In this document: positions 12,326 through 22,900 of the stretch, piece by piece
Position numbering within the stretch: the stretch's first letter is position 1
How the letters are laid out: every line of letters starts with the position of its first letter
Source: Isoperla grammatica
Taxonomy: Eukaryota; Arthropoda; Insecta; Plecoptera; Perlodidae
DNA: 64,000 nucleotides
Direction: 5' to 3'
NCBI GenBank assembly: GCA_945910005.1
Contig: OX246739.1
Location: forward strand, 75,209,295 to 75,273,294
The notes under the pieces: generated by a model
Database searches by the model: none
Seen by the model: the letters and a program-made list of their open reading frames with translations, nothing else
Told to the model about the DNA's origin: nothing
Program-made: the position numbers and the translations under genes

Positions 12326-14470
12326 GTGCCGGGTATTAGGTGCCGGGTTTTAGGTGCCGGGCATAAGGTGACGGGTATTAGGTGCTGGGCATAAGGTGCC
12401 GGGTATTAGGTGCCGGGTATTAGGTGCCGGGCTAATACTCGGCACCTCCACCAAGACGGTTCAATCCGGTGCCGGGTATAAGGTGCCGGGTTTTAGGTGC
12501 TGGGCATAAGGTGCCGGGTATTAGGTGCCGGGTATAAGGTGCCGGGTATTAGGTGCCGGGTATTAGGTGCCGGGTGTTAGGTGCCGGGTATAAGGTGCCG
12601 GGTTAATACTCAGCACCTCCACCAAGACGGTTCAATCCGGTGCCGGGTATTAGGTGCCGGGTTTTAGGTGCCGGGCATAAGGTGACGGGTATTAGGTGCC
12701 GGGTATTAGGTGCCGGGTATTAGGTACCGGGTATTAGGTGCCGGGTTAATACTCAGCACCTCCACCAAGACGGTTCAATCCGGTGCCGGGTATTAGGTGC
12801 CGGGTTTTAGGTGCCGGGCATAAGGTGACGGGTATTAGGTGCCGGGTATTAGGTGCCGGGTATTAGGTGCCGGGTATTAGGTGCCGGGTTAATACTCAGC
12901 ACCTCCACCAAGACGGTTCAATCCGGTGCCGGGTATTAGGTGCCGGGTTTTAGGTGCCGGGCATAAGGTGACGGGTATTAGGTGCCGGGTATTAGGTGCC
13001 GAGTATTAGGTGCCGGGTATTAGGTGCCGGGTATAAGGTGCCGGGTTTTAGGTGCCGGGCATAAGGTGCCGGGTATTAGGTGCCGGGTATTAGGTGCCGG
13101 GTATTAGGTGCCGGGTATTAGGTGCCGGGTATAAGGTGCCGGGTATTAGGTGCCGGGTATTAGGTGCCGGGTATTAGGTGCCGGGTATTAGGTGCCGGGT
13201 TAATACTCAGCACCTCCACCAAGACGGTTCAATCCGGTGCCGGGTATTAGGTGCCGGGTTTTAGGTGCCGGGCATAAGGTGACGGGTATTAGGTGCCGGG
13301 TATTAGGTGCCGGGTATTAGGTGCCGGGTATTAGGTGCCGGGTATTAGGTGCCGGGTTAATACTCAGCACCTCCACCAAGACGGTTCAATCCGGTGCCGG
13401 GTATAAGGTGCCGGGTTTTAGGTGCCGGGCATAAGGTGACGGGTATTAGGTGCCGGGTATTAGGTGTCGGGTTTTAGGTGCCTGGTATTAGGTGTCGGGT
13501 ATTAGGTGCCGGGTAATAGGTGCCGGACATTAGGTGTTGGGTATTAGGTACCGGGTATTAGGTGCCGGGTATTAGGTGCCGGGTATTAGGTGCCGAGTAT
13601 TAGGTGCCGGGTATTAGGTACCGGGTATTAGGTGACGGGTATTAGGTGACGGGTATAGGGTGCCGGGTATAAGGTGCCGGGTATAAGGTGCCGGGTATTA
13701 GGTGCTGGGTATTAGGTGCCTGGTATTAGGTGCCGGGTATTAGATGCCGAGTATTAGGTGCCGGGTATTAGGTACCGGGTATTAGGTGACGGGTATTAGG
13801 TGACGGGTATTAGGTGCCGGGTATAGGGTGCCGGGTATAAGGTGCCGGGTATTAGGTGCTGGGTATTAGGTGCCTGGTATTAGGTGCCGGGTATTAGGTG
13901 CCGAGTATTAGGTGCCGGGTATTAGGTACCGGGTATTAGGTGACGGGTATTAGGTGACGGGTATAGGGTGCCGGGTATAAGGTGCCGGGTATTAGGTGCT
14001 GGGTATTAGGTGCCTGGTATTAGGTGCCGGGTATTAGATGCCGAGTATTAGGTGCCGGGTATTAGGTACCGGGTATTAGGTGACGGGTATTAGGTGCCTG
14101 GTATTAGGTGCCGGGTATTAGGTGCCGAGTATTAGGTGCCGGGTATTAGGTGACGGGTATTAGGTGACGGGTATTAGGTGACGGGTATAGGGTGCCGGGT
14201 ATAAGGTGCCGGGTATTAGGTGCTGGGTATTAGGTGCCTGGTATTAGGTGCCGGGTATTAGATGCCGAGTATTAGGTGCCGGGTATTAGGTACCGGGTAT
14301 TAGGTGCCGAGTATTAGGTGCCGAGTATTAGGTGCTGGGTATTAGGTGCCTGGTATTAGGTGCCGGGTATTAGATGCCGAGTATTAGGTGCCGGGTATTA
14401 GGTACCGGGTATTAGGTGACGGGTATTAGGTGACGGGTGTTAGGTGCCGAATATTAGGTGCCGGGTATTA
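12280..14470 (+). repeat. 14-bp GGTGCCGGGTATTA minisatellite with higher-order units
   Basis: About 2.2 kb of head-to-tail GGTGCCGGGTATTA with variants GGTGACGGG, GGTACCGGG, GGTGCTGGG, GGTGCCTGG and GATGCCGAG. In the 5' half, blocks of several 14-mers are separated by a ~40-bp spacer (TAATACTCAGCACCTCCACC and following bases to TTCAATCC), giving a higher-order period of about 140-170 bp. From about 13450 the spacer is lost and variant order itself repeats. The G runs are on one strand. It lies in intron A. Confidence 0.95.
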
Positions 14471-14569
14471 CCCGTCGATTTCGTGGACATCATTTTATTC
14501 CAGTGTTCCACTCCTAAAAACTATATTATTACAACGCTTATATTAACTTGCCTTGTTTGTCTGGACGGA

Positions 14570-15480
14570 ATCTTTGAATCGATATTCCACCTACTTCAAG
14601 ATGTCCGATCAAGCTGAAATTTTTTACACAGACGTATTCCTGATGACAATACATGAATCAACTGTCATATTTACTAAATTGTCAATGAATTCATCATAAT
14701 TAATTAATTAATGTTTTACATGGAAATCGATGAATCTTTGAATCGATATTCCACCTACTTCTAAATGTCCGATCAAGCTTAAATTTTTTACAAAGACGTA
14801 TTTCTAATGACAATACATGGATCAACTGTCATATTTACTAAATTGTCAATTCATTCATCATAATTATTAATTAATTAATTAATGTTTTATATGGAAATCG
14901 ATGTTTTACCCACTTTCCAACGTCAAATCAAGTTGAAAGTTTTCACACAGACGTATTCTTAATGACAATACACGAATCAATTGTCATATTTACTAAATTG
15001 TCAATTAATTTATCATAATTAATTAATTAATGTTTTATATGGGAATCGATGTTTAACCCACTATCGAACGTCAAATTGAGCTGAAAGTTTTCTCACAGAC
15101 GTATTTTTAATGACAATACACGTATCAATTGTCATATTCACTAAAAATAGTCAATTAATTCATCATCGTTAATTAATGTTTTATATGGGAATCGATGTTT
15201 CACCCACTTCCCAACGTCGAATCGAGTTGAAAGTTTTCACACAGACGTATTCTTAAGGCAATACATGAATCAATTGTCATATTTACTTAATAATAAACTA
15301 AGCCATCATAATTAATTAATTGATGTTTTATATGGGGATCGATAAAACACTCACTTTCGAACGTCGAATTGAGCTGAAAGTTTGACAGACGTATTTTTAA
15401 TGACAATACATGAATCAATTGTCATATTTACTAAATAATCATTTAAACCATCATTATTAATTAATCGATATTCTATATAT
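14570..15480 (+). repeat. ~155-bp degenerate tandem array, about 6 units
   Basis: Each unit has ATCGATRTTYCACCYACTTC, CAACGTC/GTCCGATCAA, GAAAGTTTTYACACAGACGT, TTAATGACAATACATGAATC, AATTGTCATATTTACTAAA and CATCATAATTAATTAATTAA. Units start near 14576, 14738, 14895, 15047, 15188 and 15338. Each contains a recurrent palindromic TTAATTAATTAA block. Confidence 0.88.
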
Positions 15481-15516
15481 ATTCGATTGCAAGATTCTTT
15501 AAGACTAAAAAGTATA

Positions 15517-15822
15517 AAATAATATTACATGAAAAAAATATATTTTTTTAAAAACATCGCTTATATTTAAATGCACTAAAAAGTAAAAAATAAATATTCG
15601 CCCAGCAAATTTTTGCCTCACTCGGAAAATAAAAGCGTTGGGCGCTTTCCCTGCATAAACAGCAGAATACTGCAATCTATGGCAATACCGAAAGCGCCCA
15701 ACGCTTTTATTTTACGAGTGAGGCAAAAATTTGTTGGGCGAAAATTTATTTTTTACTTTTTAGTGCATTTAAATATAAGCGTTGTTTTTAAAAAAATATA
15801 TTTTTTTCATGTAATATTATTT
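15517..15822. mobile_element. Fold-back element, ~130-bp arms
   Basis: The left arm runs from AAATAATATTACATG through AAATGCACTAAAAAGTAAAA, TTTTTGCCTCACTCG and AAAGCGTTGGGCGCTTTC. The right arm is its near-perfect reverse complement, ending CATGTAATATTATTT at 15822. The central non-palindromic part is about 45 bp. No ORF is present. It is consistent with a fold-back MITE or a recent inverted duplication. Confidence 0.88.
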
Positions 15823-16049
15823 CTATCCGAACAACAGTAGAATAGGTGTCCTACACACTCAAACATGCACAAACGCGTTCATGGGAGTTAAATCACCGCT
15901 GCACGCGTTTACACTATTTCAATAGTTTCTTGAACATGTGACTGACTGATGGTCAATATTATCTATACATACGTAGCCTACAGATGTTGCAAAGTGTTGC
16001 CGATCAAATCTCTCGCTCTGTGATGTAGAAACAGTTTGATTCGAGCGAA

Positions 16050-16394
16050 GGGTAGTCTCTATGTCAAAAACCACCGAAAATTTTCATTATTTAAGAAATC
16101 GAAAATCTAAATCAACAGCGCACTGTGTTTTGGTAAGCCCTACAGACTGGATGAAATGTAACCATTAGCGTAGTTATTTTGATTATTAATTCGATACAGT
16201 AATTAGTAATAAAATTAATTATATATAAAAAAAACATACTGATTTCAATGTGAGACACGACTTAGCGCATTCAATGTGTAGGGCTTACCAAACCAGTGCG
16301 CTGTTGATTCAAATTTTCGATTTCGAAATCCATTCTTGTGATATAATTTAAAAATTAAAATGTGCGGTTTTTGACGTAGAGGTATCCTTCCCTG
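16050..16394. mobile_element. MITE with ~90-bp TIRs flanked by TA
   Basis: The left end TA-GTCTCTATGTCAAAAACC is inverted at the right as GGTTTTTGACGTAGAGG-TA. The inner arm CAACAGCGCACTG...GGTAAGCCCTACA near 16118-16145 is inverted at 16276-16312. A TA dinucleotide at both borders fits a Tc1/mariner-type MITE, which is an inference from the border only. It sits ~370 bp before exon B. Confidence 0.82.
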
Positions 16395-16762
16395 TTGACA
16401 GGTAAAATACATACACATTTACATACATTACATTACATAGACATTACAGTACATACACAATAGAGTCGATTTACACCTTGTTCCCAGATGTTCATAAAAA
16501 CACTAATTAAAGATCTAACCCTTACTTGAATTGAATACTTATTTTGTGTATCGTTATCATCATGACAATTATCATAATTTGTATTTTTAATGTTTAGTAC
16601 TTCAATAATAATCATAACAATTATCTTGTCTCTCTTTTTCCAACATGCCTTCTGTGAACAATGTAGCTTCCATTCATCAAAATTAATTAATGTTTCTTTA
16701 AAAGCTATCAATTTAATCGATATTGTATTCTTGCATTGAAGTAACTTAATCTTATGTTTCAG

Positions 16763-16893
16763 ATTGGCGAAGATTTGCAATCCGGAATCTTCTTCTTTGG
16801 AATGTCCAATAGTCTCATCAACCCTCTGATATATGGAGCGTTTCACTTATGGCGGCCTCACAGAGAGAGACAGAACAGTAGCTACAGATACAG
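16763..16893 (+). CDS. AKHR: AKH/GnRH-type receptor, exon B (TM7, helix 8)
   Basis: Coding exon of 131 bp that joins exon A in phase 0. The acceptor is CTTATGTTTCAG|ATTGGC. The translation begins IGEDLQ and then gives TM7 as SGIFFFGMSNSLINPLIYG, with the class A NPxxY motif present as NPLIY, followed by AFHLWRPHRERQNSSYRYR. The most fitting donor is AG|GCAAGT at 16894, the consensus of the minor GC-AG intron class. Ending there leaves phase 2, which exactly matches exon C. Reading through instead adds about 17 residues and then a stop. The last ~24 coding bases are the first unit of the 87-bp array that follows. Host receptor identity is strong; AKH rather than ACP or corazonin ligand is less certain. 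Confidence 0.85.
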
Positions 16894-19800
16894 GCAAGTA
16901 CTTGTATTATACATGTATGTGCTTGTACACGCAAGTAAAGAGTACTAATATTACAAGCAGAACAGTGGCTACAGAGGCAAGTACTTGTATTATACATATA
17001 TGTGCTTGTACACGCAAGTAAAGAGTACTAATATTACAAGCAGAACAGTGGCTACAGATACAGGCAAGTACTTGTATTATACATTTATGTGCTTGTACAT
17101 GCAAGTAAAGAGTACTAATATTACAAGCAGAACAGTGGCTACAGATACAGGCAAGTACTTGTATTATACATTTATGTGCTTGTACATGCAAGTAAAGAGT
17201 ACTAATATTACAAGCAGAACAGTGGCTACAGATACAGGTAAGTACTTGTATTATACATGTGTGTGCTTGTACACGCAAGTAAAGAGTACTAATATTACAA
17301 GCAGAACAGTGGCTACAGATACAGGCAAGTACTTGTATTATACATGTATGTGCTTGTACACGCAAGTAAAGAGTACTAATATTACAAGCAGAACAGTGGC
17401 TACAGATACAGGCAAGTACTTGCATTATACATGTATGTGCTTGTACACGCAAGTAAAGAGTACTTATATTACAAGCAGAACAGTGGCTACAGATACAGGC
17501 AAGTACTTGTATTATACATGTATGTGCTTGTACACGCAAGTAAAAAGTACTTATATTACAAGCAGAACAGTGGCTACAGATACAGGCAAGTACTTGTATT
17601 ATACATGTATGTGCTTGTACCCGCAAGTAAAGAGTACTTATATTACAAGCAGAACAGTGGCTACAGATACAGGCAAGTACTTGTATTATACATGTATGTG
17701 CTTGTACACGCAAGTAAAGAGTACTAATATTACAAGCAGAACAGTGGCTACAGATACAGGCAAGTACTTGTATTATACATGTATGTGCTTGTACACGCAA
17801 GTAAAGAGTACTTATATTACAAGCAGAACAGTGGCTACAGATACAGGCAAGTACTTGTATTATACATGTATGTGCTTGTACACGCAAGTAAAGAGTACTT
17901 ATATTACAAGCAGAACAGTGGCTACAGATACAGGCAAGTACTTGTATTATACATGTATGTGCTTGTACACGCAAGTAAAGAGTACTAATATTACAAGCAG
18001 AACAGTGGCTACAGATACAGGCAAGTACTTGTATTATACATGTATGTGCTTGTACACGCAAGTAAAGAGTACTAATATTACAAGCTGAACAGTGGCTACA
18101 GATACAGGCAAGTACTTGTATTATACATGCATGTGCTTGTACACGCAAGTAAAGAGTACTAATATTACAAGCAGAACAGTGGCTACAGATACAGGCAAGT
18201 ACTTGTATTATACATGTGTGTGCTTGTACACGCAGGTAAAGAGTACTTATATTACAAGCAGAACAGTGGCTACAGATACAGGCAAGTACTTGTATTATAC
18301 ATGCATGTGCTTGTACACGCAAGTAAAGAGTACTTATATTACAAGCAGAACAGTAGCTACAGATACAGGCAAGTACTTGTATTATACATGCATGTGCTTG
18401 TACACGCAAGTAAAGAGTACTTATATTACAAGCAGAACAGTAGCTACAGATACAGGCAAGTACTTGTATTATACATGCATGTGCTTGTACACGCAAGTAA
18501 AGAGTACTTATAGTACAAGCAGAACAGTGGCTACAGATACAGGCAAGTACTTGTATTATACATGTATGTGCTTGTACACGCAAGTAAAGAGTACTTATAT
18601 TACAAGCAGAACAGTAACTACAGATACAGGCAAGTTCTTGTATTATACATGTGCTTGTACACGCAAGTAAAGAGTACTAATATTACAAGCAGAACAGTAG
18701 CTAGTAGCTACAGATACAGGCAAGTACTTGTATTATACATGTATGTGCTTGTACACGCAGGTAAAGAGTACTAATATTACAAGCAGAACAGTAGCTACAG
18801 ATACAGGCAAGTACTTGTATTATACATGTATGTGCTTGTACACGCAAGTAAAGAGTACTAATATTACAAGCAGAACAGTGGCTACAGAAAAAGGCAAGTA
18901 CTTGTATTTTACATGTACGTGCTTGTACACGCAAGTAAAGAGTACTAATATTACAAGCAGAACAGTGGCTACAGATACAGGCAAGTACTTGTATTATACA
19001 TATTTGTGCTTGTACACGCAAGTAAAGAGTACTTATATTACAAGCAGAACAGTGGCTACAGATACAGGCAAGTACTTGTATTATACATGTATGTGCTTGT
19101 ACACGCAAGTAAAGAGTACTTATATTACAAGCAGAACAGTGGCTACAGATACAGGCAAGTACTTGTATTATACATGTATGTGCTTGTACCCGCAAGTAAA
19201 GAGTACTTATATTACAAGCAGAACAGTGGCTACAGATACAGGCAAGTACTTGTATTATATATGTATGTGCTTGTACACGCAAGTAAAGAGTACTAATATT
19301 ACAAGCAGAACAGTGGCTACAGATACAGGCAAGTACTTGTATTATACATGTATGTGCTTGTACACGCAAGTAAAGAGTACTTATATTACAAGCAGAACAG
19401 TGGCTACAGATACAGGCAAGTACTTGTATTATACATGTATGTGCTTGTACACGCAAGTAAAGAGTACTTATATTACAAGCAGAACAGTGGCTACAGATAC
19501 AGGCAAGTACTTGTATTATACATGTATGTGCTTGTACACGCAAGTAAAGAGTACTAATATTACAAGCAGAACAGTGGCTACAGATACAGGCAAGTACTTG
19601 TATTATACATGTATGTGCTTGTACACGCAAGTAAAGAGTACTAATATTACAAGCTGAACAGTGGCTACAGATACAGGCAAGTACTTGTATTATACATGCA
19701 TGTGCTTGTACACGCAAGTAAAGAGTACTTATATTACAAGCAGAACAGTGGCTACAGATACAGGCAAGTACTTGTATTATACATGTATGTGCTTGTACAC

Positions 19801-21316
19801 GCAAGTAAAGAGTACTAATATTACAAGCAGAACAGTGGCTACAGATACAGGCAAGTACTTGTATTATACATGTATGTGCTTGTACACGCAAGTAAAGAGT
19901 ACTAATATTACAAGCTGAACAGTGGCTACAGATACAGGCAAGTACTTGTATTATACATGCATGTGCTTGTACACGCAAGTAAAGAGTACTAATATTACAA
20001 GCAGAACAGTGGCTACAGATACAGGCAAGTACTTGTATTATACATGTGTGTGCTTGTACACGCAGGTAAAGAGTACTTATATTACAAGCAGAACAGTGGC
20101 TACAGATACAGGCAAGTACTTGTATTATACATGCATGTGCTTGTACACGCAAGTAAAGAGTACTTATATTACAAGCAGAACAGTAGCTACAGATACAGGC
20201 AAGTACTTGTATTATACATGCATGTGCTTGTACACGCAAGTAAAGAGTACTTATATTACAAGCAGAACAGTAGCTACAGATACAGGCAAGTACTTGTATT
20301 ATACATGCATGTGCTTGTACACGCAAGTAAAGAGTACTTATAGTACAAGCAGAACAGTGGCTACAGATACAGGCAAGTACTTGTATTATACATGTATGTG
20401 CTTGTACACGCAAGTAAAGAGTACTTATATTACAAGCAGAACAGTAACTACAGATACAGGCAAGTTCTTGTATTATACATGTGCTTGTACACGCAAGTAA
20501 AGAGTACTAATATTACAAGCAGAACAGTAGCTAGTAGCTACAGATACAGGCAAGTACTTGTATTATACATGTATGTGCTTGTACACGCAGGTAAAGAGTA
20601 CTAATATTACAAGCAGAACAGTAGCTACAGATACAGGCAAGTACTTGTATTATACATGTATGTGCTTGTACACGCAAGTAAAGAGTACTAATATTACAAG
20701 CAGAACAGTGGCTACAGAAAAAGGCAAGTACTTGTATTTTACATGTACGTGCTTGTACACGCAAGTAAAGAGTACTAATATTACAAGCAGAACAGTGGCT
20801 ACAGATACAGGCAAGTACTTGTATTATACATATTTGTGCTTGTACACGCAAGTAAAGAGTACTTATATTACAAGCAGAACAGTGGCTACAGATACAGGCA
20901 AGTACTTGTATTATACATGTATGTGCTTGTACACGCAAGTAAAGAGTACTTATATTACAAGCAGAACAGTGGCTACAGATACAGGCAAGTACTTGTATTA
21001 TACATGTATGTGCTTGTACACGCAAGTAAAGAGTACTAATATTACAAGCAGAACAGTGGCTACAGATACAGGCAAGTACTTGTATTATACATGCATGTGC
21101 TTGTACACGCAAGTAAAGAGTACTAATATTACAAGCAGAACAGTGGCTACAGATACAGGCAAGTACTTGTATTATACATGTGTGTGCTTGTACACGCAGG
21201 TAAAGAGTACTTATATTACAAGCAGAACAGTGGCTACAGATACAGGCAAGTACTTGTATTATACATGTATGTGCTTGTACACGCAAGTAAAGAGTACTAA
21301 TATTACAAGCAGAACA
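16871..21316 (+). repeat. 87-bp minisatellite built from exon B 3' end and donor
   Basis: About 51 units of 87 bp. Unit 1 starts inside exon B with CAGAACAGTAGCTACAGATA, encoding QNSSYRYR, followed by CAG|GCAAGT and then intron sequence ending ACTAATATTACAAG. Almost every later unit keeps the coding end and the GC donor. The unit near 17215 has CAG|GTAAGT, a canonical GT donor. Because 87 is 29 codons, several frames stay open across the array on both strands, including ORFs over 550 codons on the minus strand; these are not genes. Variant patterns recur at an offset of 1830 bp (21 units plus 3 bp), for example 18092 versus 19922 and 18562 versus 20392. Confidence 0.97.
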
Positions 21317-22060
21317 TGTGCACACGTTCATCTATGGGTTATTGTTAGAAATTATAGGTGGTTTGATCATTTCAGTGCAGATAAAGAATGAGCTGTGAGC
21401 CTGTGTACCTTGCCAAGGTCGTGAGATAGTGCTGTCGCACTTTTGCACTTAGTGAGATATAATGTGTAATGTGTATAAGAGCAGATCTATGAAATAAATC
21501 ATGACAAACTGGAGAATTGCTGCGAAGAAATATCGTACCGGACTTCCGTGTTCGCTCTTTCTCATATTATTTCCTCGTTTGGCGCGAAGCTGATTTAATT
21601 TCGTTACTTTTGTTAGGAGTCAAAGCTGACAGCTGACAGAGCTCCCTGTCTTTCTAAACTTCCCTTATTAGTTTCTGGACGTAAATTATTCATGAAATGA
21701 TCTTGATCCTCGAGTGAAATCAAGCTAGTCGTGGCCGAGTAGGCTTAGGCTCAACATCTGGCGTATCAAAGCAATATCATGGATGTGATGTTGAATTACT
21801 TAGTGGAGAGAGAGAAATACAAGGGAGAAAAAATCTGCATTGATTGTGTACAAATTCCGTATGATTCTTGGCAGTGGGTCTATTGTACATGTATTGTACA
21901 TCTATTGTACATCTATTGTACACAATGCGTTTGTCACTAATTGTTATATACGAGAGAGTCAGTTGTTGCTGGTTTGTTGTACATCTATTGTATTGTATTT
22001 TTTTTTCGTATTACAAATTACATTATATTCATATTATAATGAATTAGAACCTTTTTAATT
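21317..22060. other. Intron B, after the 87-bp array
   Basis: Intronic DNA with a short TGTACATCTAT tandem near 21885-21925. No gene was recognised. Confidence 0.5.
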
Positions 22061-22061
22061 A

Positions 22062-22200
22062 ATAACAATAATAATCTTTATAATAATAATCTTTATTTGT
22101 CAGAATGAGCTTACGCTCTTTACATCGACAGATTACGATTACACTTGACCAAACAAAACTAACTAAACTCTCTACATGCATTGTAATTTATACATCTATT
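22062..22200 (-). mobile_element. Probable LINE 3' end remnant
   Basis: ATAATAATCTTTATTTGTCA followed by GAGCTTACGCTCTTTACATC resembles the complement of a non-LTR retrotransposon 3' UTR: a polyadenylation-like AATAAAGATTATTATT tail and a small GAGCTTACGCTC palindrome, bordered by TAA repeats. No coding remnant is left. Confidence 0.45.
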
Positions 22201-22295
22201 GTACATGTATCGTAGACAATGCGTTTGTCCGCAGTGCGGGCTCTTTCCATTTTATACCACTTTTGTTTGCGATCTGGAGGTCTTGTGTGTCTTTT

Positions 22296-22495
22296 GGCCC
22301 GAGCCATCTCCATTCGCTATGGGGTTGGCTCGGGCCTTTTTTTTGCGTGTGAACCGCTCTCTCTTGGAAGACGCTGTTGTCGTAGTTTACCGTCAAGGGG
22401 TTGTGATATTTCGGCCGTGCCATGTCCATTTGTTTGGACCTGGTTCGGGCCTTTTTTATTTGCGGGTAAACCGGCGGTATCTCTCGGCACCTCGT
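22296..22495 (+). repeat. Two ~120-bp tandem copies with hairpin plus T-run
   Basis: Copy 1 has GGCCCGAGCC at 22296-22305 and GGCTCGGGCC at 22327-22336 followed by eight T's. Copy 2 has a diverged version (GGCCGTGCCATGTCCATT ... GGTTCGGGCCTTTTTT). Each is followed by GYGGGT/GTGTGAACCG and a TCTCTYGG block. A GC-rich hairpin followed by a T-run resembles a pol III or bacterial terminator in shape, but here it is just a duplicated intronic repeat. Confidence 0.6.
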
Positions 22496-22505
22496 ACTCC
22501 TACAA

Positions 22506-22900
22506 ACTTACGTAATTATCTCAATATCTGTGATATGGCACGCAGGTCTGTTTACATGTACTTACAGTACATGTAGTTGAGCTTAATTAGAGGGTGTCAA
22601 GTTAAGTGAATATACTCGGATTCTCTTACAAATCGATTCCTTGTGGGATATTATGTAATTATCGAATTACAGACAGACAGCCCCTGAAACTTAGGTAATT
22701 ATCTCAAAATGTGTGGTATGTCACACGGGTTTGTTTGCATGTGCTTACAGTATATGTAGTTGAGCTTAATTAAAAGGAAACAAGTTAAGTGAATATACTC
22801 GAATACTCTTACAAGTCGATACTTTGTGTTACATTATGTAATTATCGAATGACAGACAGACAGCCCCTGAAACTTACGTAATTATCTCGTAATTATCTAC
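22506..22900 (+). repeat. 183-bp tandem repeat, two units plus partial
   Basis: Unit starts (ACTTACGTAATTATCTC) recur at 22506, 22689 and 22872, exactly 183 bp apart. Shared blocks include ACAGTA(C/T)ATGTAGTTGAGC, GTCAAGTTAAGTGAATATAC, ATTATGTAATTATCGAAT and ACAGACAGACAGCCCCTGAA. A related sequence in reverse orientation is seen near 62060-62225. Confidence 0.87.

Noticed and set aside
16907..20413. Minus-strand ORFs of 558 and 570 codons with repeating VQAHTCIIQVLACICSHCSAC
   Set aside because: They are translations of the 87-bp (29-codon) array, whose frames remain open by period alone. No promoter, splice or domain evidence exists, and unit 1 is demonstrably the end of a plus-strand receptor exon.
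22296..22345. Rho-independent-like terminator (GC hairpin then T-run)
   Set aside because: The structure lies inside a eukaryotic intron and is part of a tandem duplication; bacterial-type termination does not apply.
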